This document shows positions 7,259-16,013 of a DNA stretch of 64,000 nucleotides, in pieces (within the stretch, counting starts at the first letter, position 1; each line of letters starts with the position of its first letter). Position numbers and translations under genes: made by a program. The stretch comes from RGIG8745 sp045576655 (GTDB lineage Bacteria; Bacteroidota; Bacteroidia; Bacteroidales; Bacteroidaceae). The notes under the pieces were generated by a model. That model did not search any database. It was given only the letters and a program-made list of their open reading frames with translations, and was not told the origin of the DNA. Location: assembly GCA_045576655.1 (NCBI GenBank), contig JAZNGW010000022.1, positions 248,001-312,000 on the forward strand, read 5' to 3'.

Positions 7259-9751
7259 ATGAAGGACTACTCTGAAAGAAATGGTGAAAACACTTATGGG
7301 TATGGTAATAGGCCGGAAGAAGAGGATGGAGGTTTCGACATCCGAATACTTTGGGTTCTGCTATTGCGATATAAATATTGGTTTATAGCATCTGTTGCTG
7401 TGTGTTTGAGCGCGGCCTTTATCTATTTGCGCTATGCAGTGCCAGTTTATAATGTTACTTCTAAGGTTCTCATTAAAGATAGGGACAATAAGCGTACTTC
7501 TTCTTCTATTAGCGCAACATTCCAAGAGCTTGGTATGAAGAATAATAGTGACGGTTTTGCTAACGAAATTGAAATTCTGGCAACAAAGTCTTTGGCTAAG
7601 CGTACAGTGCGTTCTTTGAAACTTTACACATCTTACCAACTGGCTGGTCGTGTTAGGGATGCAGAGGTCTATCGCAAGCATTCTCCTTATCTGGTCGATT
7701 TGGATGCGAATGAGATTGATTCTCTTAAGGGGGCGGTGTCTATCGTGATTGACAGCAAGAATGCCGGCATTGTGGCTAAAATCACTTATGGCGATACTTC
7801 CATGGAGAAGGAAGCCAGCACTTTGCCCGCAAGATTTACTACTACATTTGGAACGATAATTGTAGAGCGCAACCCGATATATCAAAATAGCAATGTTGAT
7901 TTTAGTGAGATGCGCCGTTTGGAAGCGGTGATAAGACCTCTTGATGCCGTAGCACGTTATTACGCAAGCGCCATATCTGTATCTCCTACATCTGAAGAGA
8001 CAACTATTGCGCGAGTAACGCTTAGCGATAACATACCAGAGCGTAGCGCAGATTATCTGATGAAACTGGTTGACATTTATAATGAAGATGCTAATGAAGA
8101 TAATATGTATGAGGCTCGTCGTACCGAGGATTTCATTGCTGAACGTATCGGTGTAATTAGCAAAGAACTCAATATGACTGAAACTGAATTGGAGCAATAC
8201 AAGAAAAGTTCGGGTATTGTGAATTACGCTGCTGATGCTGCAATGGATGTTTCTCGCAATATGGAGTTTGAAACTCAGATTATAGATGTTAATACACAGC
8301 TGAATTTGGTTGACTATGTATTGGACTACGCCCTCGACTCAGACAATTATTTGCAGGTGTTGCCTTCGAATGTGGGACTTAGTGACGCATCGGTAAATGC
8401 TACGATTGCAAAGTATAATGAGTTGGTTATGGAACGTAATCGACTTTTGCGTTCGGCGTCGGAAGACAACCCTGCAGTTAGTTTGATTACAGAAGAGGTG
8501 GAAACTTACTTTAATAGTATAAAGTCTTCATTGCAGTCATCAAAGCAACAACTTACAATCCGTCGAAACCAGTTGCAGAGTCAGCACGATAAGTATGCAA
8601 GTAAAATTTCTTCTGCTCCAAGTAAGGAACGCGCCCTTGCCGATATAAACCGTCAGCAGGAAGTAAAGGCAGGACTCTACTTGATGCTTTTGCAGAAACG
8701 AGAGGAAAATGCTATCACCCTTGCGTCATCAGCGTATAAGGGAAAGGTCATAGAGGAGCCAATGGTTTCGGGCCCGATTTCTCCGAAGAGAAATATGATT
8801 TTGCTCGTGGCTCTCTTGGTTGGTTTGGCTCTTCCTTATGTGTATTATTTCATTCGTGATTTTTTCCGCTATCGTATAGAGGGACGTGACGATTTGCTCA
8901 AACTTACAAATGTGCCAGTTTTGGGCTCAGTGCCTTTTATCAAGGCTTTGGACAAGGGTGACCGAAATGTGGTCGTGCAGGAAAACCGCAACAGCGTAGT
9001 GGTTGAGGTCTATCGAGGCATACGTTCAAATCTTCCGTTCGTGCTGTCGAAGGGACAGAATGTAATATTGTTTACATCAACAACTTCGGGCGAAGGAAAA
9101 ACTTGTATAGCCTCCAACTTGGCCGCAAGTATTGCATTTGCAGGAAAGAAAGTAATTGTAGTAGGTCTTGACATCCGCAAACCGCGTCTTGCAGGACTCT
9201 TCAATTTGGCGAACTCGGATAAAGGCATTTCAAACTTCTTCACACGTCCTGCAGATGACTATGCATATCTGGAGTCAATCATTCAAAAGTCAGATGTAAG
9301 CCCTAATCTTGATATTATTGCGGCAGGTCCGATACCTCCAAATCCAGCAGAGTTGCTGGAGAAAGAGAACTTGGTGACAGCGATAGACTATCTTAAGCAG
9401 AAATACGACTATGTGATACTTGATACCGCTCCGGTAGGCCTTGTGTCAGATACGTTGACAATCGGAAAAGTTGCCGATGCCACATTGTTTGTTGTTCGTG
9501 CCAACTACACGCTTAAGGGAGACATAGACCTTGTGAATTCACTTGCAGTCGATAAGCGCCTTCCAAATGTGAACATAATTCTCAATGCAGCAAAGGTGGA
9601 GACAGGTTCTTATAGTTATAAGCGTTACGGAGGTTACGGTTATGGCAGACGTTATGGCTATGGAAAGAGCTATGGCTACGGCGGTTATGGCTATGGTGGC
9701 GGTTATGGTTATGGCTATGGTGAGGCTGGAAAGAAAATTGAAGAAATCTAA
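7259..9751 (+). CDS. Polysaccharide co-polymerase with BY-kinase domain (Wzc-like)
   Basis: An 830-residue inner-membrane tyrosine autokinase that controls length and export of a surface polysaccharide. A Wzz-like periplasmic region with coiled coils lies between two membrane helices (about 39-60 and 513-533). The cytosolic kinase has Walker A TSTTSGEGKT near 606, Walker A' VVGLDIRKPRL near 634 and Walker B DYVILDTAPVG near 717. The tail (about 788-830) is a run of G-Y repeats with some 15 tyrosines, the autophosphorylation cluster. It is transcribed away from the sugar-transferase gene, so the divergent region with array 1 probably serves both. Confidence 0.95.
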   Translation: MKDYSERNGENTYGYGNRPEEEDGGFDIRILWVLLLRYKYWFIASVAVCLSAAFIYLRYAVPVYNVTSKVLIKDRDNKRTSSSISATFQELGMKNNSDGFANEIEILATKSLAKRTVRSLKLYTSYQLAGRVRDAEVYRKHSPYLVDLDANEIDSLKGAVSIVIDSKNAGIVAKITYGDTSMEKEASTLPARFTTTFGTIIVERNPIYQNSNVDFSEMRRLEAVIRPLDAVARYYASAISVSPTSEETTIARVTLSDNIPERSADYLMKLVDIYNEDANEDNMYEARRTEDFIAERIGVISKELNMTETELEQYKKSSGIVNYAADAAMDVSRNMEFETQIIDVNTQLNLVDYVLDYALDSDNYLQVLPSNVGLSDASVNATIAKYNELVMERNRLLRSASEDNPAVSLITEEVETYFNSIKSSLQSSKQQLTIRRNQLQSQHDKYASKISSAPSKERALADINRQQEVKAGLYLMLLQKREENAITLASSAYKGKVIEEPMVSGPISPKRNMILLVALLVGLALPYVYYFIRDFFRYRIEGRDDLLKLTNVPVLGSVPFIKALDKGDRNVVVQENRNSVVVEVYRGIRSNLPFVLSKGQNVILFTSTTSGEGKTCIASNLAASIAFAGKKVIVVGLDIRKPRLAGLFNLANSDKGISNFFTRPADDYAYLESIIQKSDVSPNLDIIAAGPIPPNPAELLEKENLVTAIDYLKQKYDYVILDTAPVGLVSDTLTIGKVADATLFVVRANYTLKGDIDLVNSLAVDKRLPNVNIILNAAKVETGSYSYKRYGGYGYGRRYGYGKSYGYGGYGYGGGYGYGYGEAGKKIEEI

Positions 9752-9772
9752 TATACTATTATAATTATAAGC

Positions 9773-10219
9773 ATGGTAATTGCTGTAGATTTTGATGGAA
9801 CAATAGTGGAACATCGCTATCCGGAAATAGGTGAAGAGCTTCCTTTTGCCACAGAGGTGCTTAAAATGCTTATAGCGGATAGGCATAAGGTGATTCTTTA
9901 TACGATGCGCAATGGCAAACTTCTTGAGGATGCCGTTAATTGGTGTCGAGAGAGGGGAGTGGAATTCTATGCAGTCAATAGCGACGAACCTAATGACTTT
10001 CTTGCCGACAGGAACACTAACTTCTCACCTAAGGTTAATGCCGATTACTTCATTGACGACCGCAATATAGGCGGGCTGCCCGATTGGTCAACTATCTATA
10101 AGATAATAACCCGCGGCTTGACCTACGAGCAGATTTTGCGCAAGCGCTTCAGAGAAGAAATGTCGTATAGCGAGCCTCCTGTGCCAAAGTGGATGTTTTG
10201 GAAGTCAAATAAACGATAG
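9773..10219 (+). CDS. HAD-superfamily hydrolase, small Bacteroidetes type
   Basis: A 148-residue protein with the HAD motif I nucleophile VDFDGTIVEH at the N-terminus, motif II in ILYTMRNG and a C-terminal acidic motif in YFIDDRNIGG. It lacks a large cap domain, so it is of the minimal phosphatase type; substrates of this group are mostly unknown. It begins 21 bp after the wzc gene and ends 7 bp before upp, so it may be co-transcribed with either. Confidence 0.8.
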   Translation: MVIAVDFDGTIVEHRYPEIGEELPFATEVLKMLIADRHKVILYTMRNGKLLEDAVNWCRERGVEFYAVNSDEPNDFLADRNTNFSPKVNADYFIDDRNIGGLPDWSTIYKIITRGLTYEQILRKRFREEMSYSEPPVPKWMFWKSNKR

Positions 10220-10226
10220 CATAAGA

Positions 10227-10889
10227 ATGAAAATTGTCAATTTCGCAGAATCGAACTCTGTTATCAATAAATTTTTGAGTGAACTTCGTGATGTCAGCAT
10301 ACAGGCAGACAGGGCGAAGTTTCGCTGTAATCTGCAGCGTATAGGTCAGATGATGGCATATGAGGTTAGCAAGACACTTACGTATACGGTAAAGTCGGTG
10401 CAGACTCCTCTTGGTGTTGCAGAGATGAGTACGCATGACGACTCAATAGTTCTTGGAACTATATTCAGAGCTGGTCTGCCGTTCCATCAAGGCTTCCTGG
10501 ATGTGTTCGACACAGCAGACAACGCCTTTGTTTCTGCCTATCGCTATTACAAAGATAAGGAGTGCGAGGATGTAGGCATAAAGATTGAGTATATGGCAAC
10601 TCCCGACCTCAGCGGTAGGACTTTGATTGTTGCTGATCCGATGCTTGCAACAGGAGGTAGTATGGAGCTTGGACTTGAAGCGTTTTGTACTAAAGGTCAG
10701 CCTGCGGTTATACATCTTTGTTCCGTTATAGCCTCGCAAAAGGGAGTGGATTATATAAAGACTATTTATGGGGAGCGCGATGATGTCACTCTTTGGTGTG
10801 GTGCAATCGATGCCGAACTAAATGATCATGCGTATATTGTGCCAGGGCTCGGTGATGCGGGCGATCTGGCCTATGGAGGCAAACTTTAG
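10227..10889 (+). CDS. upp: Uracil phosphoribosyltransferase
   Basis: A 220-residue type I phosphoribosyltransferase that makes UMP from uracil and PRPP in pyrimidine salvage. The PRPP-binding motif TLIVADPMLATGGSME is near residues 130-145, and the uracil-binding C-terminus has AYIVPGLGDAGDLAYG, characteristic of Upp. Length is slightly above the usual 208-210. The start ATG is 7 bp after the HAD gene. Confidence 0.95.
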   Translation: MKIVNFAESNSVINKFLSELRDVSIQADRAKFRCNLQRIGQMMAYEVSKTLTYTVKSVQTPLGVAEMSTHDDSIVLGTIFRAGLPFHQGFLDVFDTADNAFVSAYRYYKDKECEDVGIKIEYMATPDLSGRTLIVADPMLATGGSMELGLEAFCTKGQPAVIHLCSVIASQKGVDYIKTIYGERDDVTLWCGAIDAELNDHAYIVPGLGDAGDLAYGGKL

Positions 10890-10945
10890 TGCCATGTTTT
10901 AGAGGTGAAAACTTTCCTGCCGTCACTTATTTGCACCTGATTATT

Positions 10946-11344
10946 ATGTCCAAGAAAGAATATAAGCAAAAGAATATAGAATATTTTAATTCTCGTTCCA
11001 AAGAGGAAGGTATGCACAAACTGCCTGAAGGTGTTTTGTACAAAGTAATACGCAGTGGTAGTGGTACTAAATGTCCGAATATCCGCAGTATTGTTTGTGT
11101 GAACTATGTGGGTAAGTTTATTGACGGGGCCGAATTTGACAGTTCTTATACTCAAGGCTATCCTGTGGCTTTTCGCCTTTCCGACCTCATTTCTGGTTGG
11201 AAGATTGCATTGAGTCATATGCACGCAGGCGATAAGTGGGAAGTCGTCATTCCTTCTGAACTTGGTTACGGAAGTCGTGCCAATGGAGAAATTCCGGGTA
11301 ATTCCACATTGGTGTTTGAAATAGAACTCGTAAGCATCGCTTAA
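10946..11344 (+). CDS. FKBP-type peptidyl-prolyl cis-trans isomerase
   Basis: A 132-residue single-domain FKBP. The domain has VNYVGKFIDGAEFDSSY, a central SGWKIALSHMHAGDKWEVVI and LGYGSRANGEIPGNSTLVFE, the usual active-site walls and loop. No signal peptide is visible from the ATG at 10946, so it is probably cytoplasmic. An in-frame GTG at 10889 overlaps the upp stop but adds residues that do not resemble the family. It catalyses prolyl isomerisation in protein folding. Confidence 0.88.
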   Translation: MSKKEYKQKNIEYFNSRSKEEGMHKLPEGVLYKVIRSGSGTKCPNIRSIVCVNYVGKFIDGAEFDSSYTQGYPVAFRLSDLISGWKIALSHMHAGDKWEVVIPSELGYGSRANGEIPGNSTLVFEIELVSIA

Positions 11345-11407
11345 GGATGTTCTGGTAATTGGGGATAGACGCATTGGAGTGAATTTATTCACTTCCTTGT
11401 GCTTTAG

Positions 11408-11439
11408 TTTGCCTAAATCTATAAAACTTCTTAACTTTG
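11408..11439 (+). promoter_or_regulatory. Promoter upstream of the CNNM gene
   Basis: TTTG at 11408-11411, 20 bp, TAACTTTG at 11432-11439. It lies in the 321-bp gap 11345-11665, giving a leader of about 220 nt that contains one short reading frame (11468-11608) and otherwise nothing I recognise. Confidence 0.7.
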
Positions 11440-11467
11440 CATTGTTAAACAATACATTATTATAGAA

Positions 11468-11608
11468 ATGACTGACTCAGACAGTTGTCCCGCGACAAGT
11501 TTCGCAACATTTTTCCACGACTATTTATTTGATAAAGAGGTGACTTTGTATTCTTCAAAGTCTAAGTTTTGTAATAATTTTTCTTTCTTGCAAGTGATGC
11601 TAAGGTAG
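11468..11608 (+). CDS. Possible 46-residue leader ORF
   Basis: An ATG about 28 bp after the promoter opens a 46-codon frame ending at 11608, 57 bp before the CNNM gene. The start (MTDSDSCPATSFATFF) has no signal peptide or membrane helix, and I recognise no family. It could be a regulatory upstream ORF or chance, since random frames of this size are common. Confidence 0.2.
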   Translation: MTDSDSCPATSFATFFHDYLFDKEVTLYSSKSKFCNNFSFLQVMLR

Positions 11609-11665
11609 TGAGCGTTAATGTCCTCGTTTAATTTGTATAAGTGTCACAAAAGATAATAGATTATT

Positions 11666-12718
11666 ATGGAACTAATCATAACATATATGGCATTTGCCCT
11701 TATTGTTTCTGGCATTTGCTCTGTTTTGGAGGCAACATTATTGTCAACTCCTCTTTCTTATATAACGACTTTAGAAAATCAGGGTGTTAATGGGGCTGAA
11801 CGTCTTAAGAACCTAAAGGTGAATATTGACCGTCCTATTTCAGCGATATTGGTTGTTAATACTATAGCCAACACGGTTGGTGCGTCTTTGGTGGGTTCAC
11901 AGGCGGCTAAAGTGTTTGACAGTACAGGAGTTGGTGTACTTTCTGCTATTTTTACATTACTCATTTTAGTATTCTCCGAGATATTTCCTAAAACTATCGG
12001 GTCTTATTATTGGCGGAAACTCGCCATACCGGCCTCTGCGGTTATCAAGTTTCTGATTATTATTACCTTTCCCCTTGTTTTTCTAATAGAGAAACTGACT
12101 CATCTCATTTCGTCAGGAACAAACCAAGTGGCAGTAAGTCGCGAAGAAGTGTCTGCGATGGTAACTGTAGGTGCCGAAGAGGGCGTGCTTCAGAAGAAGG
12201 AAAATAAGATGATTCAGAACCTGCTTAAACTTGACACGATTACAGCTCATGAAATTATGACTCCGAGCGTGGTTGTTGAAATGGCGGACAGTTCTATGAC
12301 TCTTAAGGAGTTCTACAAGACAGAAGAGTTTAATAACTATTCACGCATCCCGATATACGATGATGACAACAGCGACTATGTCACTGGTTATGTGCTTCGC
12401 CAGACTATTCTGGAGCGTCTTGCAGAAGATAAGTTTAGCATCCGTTTGAAGGAAATGGCTCGTCCGATTCTTTCTTTCCCAGAGGATGAGCCTGTAGCTA
12501 ATATCTGGGAGAAGTTGCTTGAAAAGAAAGAGCATATATCTATCATTATTGATGAATACGGCGGTTTTCGAGGAATTGTTACTATGGAGGATGTGATTGA
12601 GACTATGCTCGGATTTGAAATTGTTGATGAGAAGGACTCTGTAGTTGATATGCAGGAATTGGCGCGTGCGCAGTGGAAAAAGATGCAGAGTCAGCAGGCA
12701 AAGAAAAATCTGTCTTAA
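11666..12718 (+). CDS. CNNM/DUF21 membrane protein with CBS pair (hemolysin family)
   Basis: A 350-residue inner-membrane protein. The CNNM domain (about residues 1-175) has three to four membrane helices (MELIITYMAFALIVSGICSV; FTLLILVFSEIFPKTIGSYY with the conserved S-E-x-x-P-K; VIKFLIIITFPLVFLIEKL). Two CBS domains follow (about 200-320), with the typical GFRGIVTMEDVIE end. The family includes magnesium/cobalt efflux or homeostasis proteins (CorC/YfjD, CNNM) and GldE relatives. The C-terminal CorC/HlyC domain is absent. Substrate is uncertain. Confidence 0.87.
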   Translation: MELIITYMAFALIVSGICSVLEATLLSTPLSYITTLENQGVNGAERLKNLKVNIDRPISAILVVNTIANTVGASLVGSQAAKVFDSTGVGVLSAIFTLLILVFSEIFPKTIGSYYWRKLAIPASAVIKFLIIITFPLVFLIEKLTHLISSGTNQVAVSREEVSAMVTVGAEEGVLQKKENKMIQNLLKLDTITAHEIMTPSVVVEMADSSMTLKEFYKTEEFNNYSRIPIYDDDNSDYVTGYVLRQTILERLAEDKFSIRLKEMARPILSFPEDEPVANIWEKLLEKKEHISIIIDEYGGFRGIVTMEDVIETMLGFEIVDEKDSVVDMQELARAQWKKMQSQQAKKNLS

Positions 12719-12738
12719 AATAGTCGGTATAAATTAAG

Positions 12739-12789
12739 CTCCCGCAGGATAACTATTGAACTCAATAACTATTCTGCGGGAGTTTTTTT
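12739..12789 (+). terminator. Rho-independent terminator
   Basis: CTCCCGCAG (12739-12747) pairs with CTGCGGGAG (12774-12782), the stem extending inward through near-perfect pairing to about 20 bp, followed by seven T. It ends the CNNM transcript. Confidence 0.9.
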
Positions 12790-12796
12790 GTTATTC

Positions 12797-13252
12797 TTAT
12801 TCAAATTCAGCTTCTTTATAACAGTTCTCGTTATGACACCTACGAACCATAATATGGTCAACTGAGTAACGTCCAGGTCCGGAAATAAAGCAGATGATAA
12901 ATATTATAAGATATATGAGTGCTAATTCCTTGCTTGCTAGAGGCAAATCATTGTGAACAATGAAGAAGGCCACACTCATGCTTATTATTATCGGGATCAA
13001 CGCTATACGGAAAAATATTCCGAAAATGAAGGCGAAAGCGCAGAACACTTCTGCGAAAATTACTAAAATTAGCGAGATGGTGCTTCCTAACCATAATGGA
13101 TCTGGAAATGTTTCAACCATGCTACTGAAATTCATCCATTTTTCGATGCCGTGGTTAAGAAATAGCATGCCAATGATGATGCGTGTCCATAGAGTCAAGA
13201 GCGACACCGTGTTTGATGATGGCAGTTTGGGGAATAGAAGATACTTAAACAT
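12797..13252 (-). CDS. DoxX-family membrane protein
   Basis: A 151-residue protein with four membrane helices and the DoxX signature: RIIIGMLFLNHGIEKW in helix 1, LGSTISLILVIFAEVFCAFAF in helix 2, then IALIPIIISMSVAFFIVH and ALIYLIIFIICFISGPGRYSVD. The family is found in respiratory quinol oxidase and stress contexts, but most members have no assigned function. It is convergent with the CNNM gene and divergent from the riboswitch transcript. Confidence 0.85.
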   Translation of the reverse strand: MFKYLLFPKLPSSNTVSLLTLWTRIIIGMLFLNHGIEKWMNFSSMVETFPDPLWLGSTISLILVIFAEVFCAFAFIFGIFFRIALIPIIISMSVAFFIVHNDLPLASKELALIYLIIFIICFISGPGRYSVDHIMVRRCHNENCYKEAEFE

Positions 13253-13383
13253 ACGCGGTACTTTTTAGTTGTTAATAATGTTCTCAGGCCTTTCTAATTT
13301 GTTTGAAGATTGACTGTTTTCAGACAATTAACAAATCTCAACCGATAAAAGTTTTCGTATTTGTTTATTTTTTTCTTACTCCA

Positions 13384-13415
13384 TTTGTTCGTATTGATAT
13401 TTTCTTGTACTTTTG
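13384..13415 (+). promoter_or_regulatory. Promoter of the corrinoid-uptake transcript
   Basis: TTTG at 13384-13387, 20 bp, TACTTTTG at 13408-13415. The predicted start is immediately before the cobalamin riboswitch. Confidence 0.75.
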
Positions 13416-13423
13416 CGGTGCAT

Positions 13424-13625
13424 TTTGGTTCGAGGGTTCGGATGTGTCCGAAATCAGTCGATTAATAGGGAAACAGGTGAAAGTCCTGTACAGACCCGCT
13501 GCTGTAAGCTCCGAAATCAAAGTTGCCAAGCTAATAGATGATAACCACTGTGGACTCTTGAGGGTCATGGGAAGGTGCTTGGTGATGGAGTAAGTCAGAA
13601 GACCTGCCGAAGTGTATTGTTTTTC
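13424..13625 (+). promoter_or_regulatory. Cobalamin riboswitch
   Basis: An AdoCbl-type aptamer in the 5' leader of the TonB receptor gene. The conserved core is visible: AGGGAAACAGGTGAAAGTCC with CTGTACAGACCCGCTGCTGTAA (about 13467-13506), a GCCAAG segment, and the B12 box AGTCAGAAGACCTGCC at about 13593-13608. Helix P1 and the peripheral arms lie between. The next 150 nt to the ATG would be the expression platform. Ligand binding is expected to shut off the downstream uptake genes. Confidence 0.93.
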
Positions 13626-13775
13626 TGAAGTTCTCGGGAAATAGAACTGGAAGACGCTTTATGGAACGAAGGGTAGGTTAGTGGTGTTGCAAACTATGTG
13701 TATTTATCATTCCTGCTCGTCACCAAGTCTTTTATTCTTTTTGCCGAAACTTCTCATAATTAAACTGTTGATGAC

Positions 13776-15947
13776 ATGAGAATTTCGGTTTTTTCTTTTA
13801 TAATGCTTCTTTCCTTCATTGCGCCAATTGGTGCGATGAGCATGCAGTCTGCGTTCTTCAGTCCGGATTCTGCCATTGCTAATATTGATTCGCTATACAA
13901 TATCGGTGAAGTAATGGTACAGGGGAAAAGCAAAACCCAACTTGTCCGTGAGGGTGCGTATGCAGTCAATGCTATTGATGTGAAATCATTGGCAAACATG
14001 ACCGTCACCCTTAATGATATAGTAGGGCGAACTACAGGTGTGAAAGTCCGTACAGAAGGCGGACGCGGTTCTGATTTCGACCTCTCCATCAACGGTATGT
14101 CAGGTAATTCCATCCGCTATTTTATTGATGGAATGCCGCTCGATATACTTGGTACGGGTGTCAATCTCACCAATCTGCCCGTCAATATGGTCGATCATGT
14201 TGAAATCTATAAGGGAGTTATTCCTGCGAGTCTTGGTGCCGATGCTCTTGGTGGTGCGGTCAATATCATAACAAACAAGAGTAAGCGTAATTTCTTGGAT
14301 GTGTCTTACGGCGTAGGTTCTTTCCATACCCATGAGTTCGATCTGAATGCGCAGTACACAGAACCAACTACAGGCATAGTCCTTAGGCCTACTATTAGTG
14401 TTGCTTATTCCAAGAATGACTACTTGATGAAAGATGTTGAGGTGCGCAATGAGGACAAGACTGCTTTTATCACGAAAGATTGCCCTCGCTTCCATGATGA
14501 CTATTTCTCCCTATTTGGACAATTGGAAATAGGAGTTACTGATAAGTCTTGGGCAGATGCATTCTTTCTTTCGATGTCCTATTCGCAGATAGCAAAGGAA
14601 ATTCAAACTGGTGCCGTGCAAACTTTCGTCTACGGTATGGCAGAGCGTAATTCCAAATCATTTGGCCTTTCTGCACGTTATAATAAATCCGATTTCCTGT
14701 TAGAAGGACTTTCGCTCAATGCGGCTATTTCTCACACATGGGATCATACCGAAACAGTCGATACTACCTATCGCAAATATTCTTGGGACGGAACATATAT
14801 CAATGGCGGTTATAGCGAAATAAGAGGGCGCGGCAAGTCGCTTCGCCATTACAAGCGTCCGATGACAATGGTTCGTACAAACCTTGGTTATCGTTTTGAT
14901 GACAACCATTCTTTGAGTTTCAACTACCAGCTCAATCGTACTGGCAATGAGCAGTATGACGATGTGGATGACGAATACGTACCTACCAACGATGTGCTGC
15001 TTAAGCATGTATTGGGGCTTTCTTATAATCAGTCTTTCCTTGATGGTCGTCTTAATAATGTGCTATTCTTGAAAGACTACATCAACCATCTTACAACCGA
15101 GCAGACGGAACTGGGAACCATTACTGGTGCTAACAATGCCGTGCCTTCCAAAACTCAGAACTTTCTCGGAGGCGGAGTAGGTTCACGTTTCATTCTCAGA
15201 GATTATTTGGCGGTCAAAGGCTCCTACGAGCATAGCATCCGTTTGCCCCTCTCGCGTGAACTGCTTGGAAATGGCTCTACAATATACCCTAATGTCATGC
15301 TCCGTCCTGAGAGCAGCGATAACTTCAATCTGGGACTTTTCGGAACGGTAACACTTCCTCGCCGCCATACAATCACTTATGAACTTAACGGTTTCCTCCG
15401 ATTTGTCGATGACTATATTCAAGCGTCTGTGTTAGAGCCGGAAGGTATGATGCAGTATGAAAATGTTGAGGCTGTCCATATCAAGGGGATAGAGGGTGAA
15501 GTTCGCTACGATTGGGACCGAAAATTGCAACTGTCCTTCAATGCAAGTTATCAGGATTCGCGCGACCAGCGTAAGTATAAGAAGGACGGAAAACCTTCTG
15601 TGACCTACAATAACCGCACTCCTAACCGTCCTTGGTTGTTCTCCAATGCCGAAGCCGCATATACGTTCCAGAACGTAGGATTGCAGGGGAGCAAACTTCG
15701 ACTGGCGTGCGATTACCAGTGGGTGCATTGGTTCTATCTCACATGGGAAGCCTATGGTTCGGCAAAGACAAAGGCACGCATACCAACTCAGCACGTTACA
15801 AATGCCTCTGTGCTCTATACCTGGCACGACGGCCGCTACAACGTTTCCTTTGAGTGTACCAACCTTTTTGACAAACTCACGTATGACAACTATATGCTTC
15901 AGAAGCCTGGACGAGCTTTCTACGCAAAGTTCCGTCTATTGCTCTGA
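13776..15947 (+). CDS. btuB: TonB-dependent receptor, BtuB-like (corrinoid uptake)
   Basis: A 723-residue outer-membrane receptor. A signal peptide (MRISVFSFIMLLSFIAPIGA) leads to a plug domain with LNDIVGRTTGVKVRTEGG, SINGMSGNSIRYFIDGMPL and ADALGGAVNIITNK, then a 22-strand barrel ending in aromatic-terminated strands. The frame runs on beyond a final AKFRLLL typical of such barrels. The cobalamin riboswitch directly upstream is the main argument for corrinoids as substrate; plug similarity alone would also fit siderophore or haem receptors. It is followed by a surface lipoprotein gene in the same unit. Confidence 0.88.
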   Translation: MRISVFSFIMLLSFIAPIGAMSMQSAFFSPDSAIANIDSLYNIGEVMVQGKSKTQLVREGAYAVNAIDVKSLANMTVTLNDIVGRTTGVKVRTEGGRGSDFDLSINGMSGNSIRYFIDGMPLDILGTGVNLTNLPVNMVDHVEIYKGVIPASLGADALGGAVNIITNKSKRNFLDVSYGVGSFHTHEFDLNAQYTEPTTGIVLRPTISVAYSKNDYLMKDVEVRNEDKTAFITKDCPRFHDDYFSLFGQLEIGVTDKSWADAFFLSMSYSQIAKEIQTGAVQTFVYGMAERNSKSFGLSARYNKSDFLLEGLSLNAAISHTWDHTETVDTTYRKYSWDGTYINGGYSEIRGRGKSLRHYKRPMTMVRTNLGYRFDDNHSLSFNYQLNRTGNEQYDDVDDEYVPTNDVLLKHVLGLSYNQSFLDGRLNNVLFLKDYINHLTTEQTELGTITGANNAVPSKTQNFLGGGVGSRFILRDYLAVKGSYEHSIRLPLSRELLGNGSTIYPNVMLRPESSDNFNLGLFGTVTLPRRHTITYELNGFLRFVDDYIQASVLEPEGMMQYENVEAVHIKGIEGEVRYDWDRKLQLSFNASYQDSRDQRKYKKDGKPSVTYNNRTPNRPWLFSNAEAAYTFQNVGLQGSKLRLACDYQWVHWFYLTWEAYGSAKTKARIPTQHVTNASVLYTWHDGRYNVSFECTNLFDKLTYDNYMLQKPGRAFYAKFRLLL

Positions 15948-16013
15948 AAAGATTGAGATCCAAGAGAGCTGGGCCCGCTCTCTTGGATAATAACAAATTA
16001 AAAACAGAATGAA

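Noticed and set aside
13303..13593. 96-codon protein-coding frame
   Set aside because: It overlaps the promoter and the conserved core of the cobalamin riboswitch and has no protein family features.
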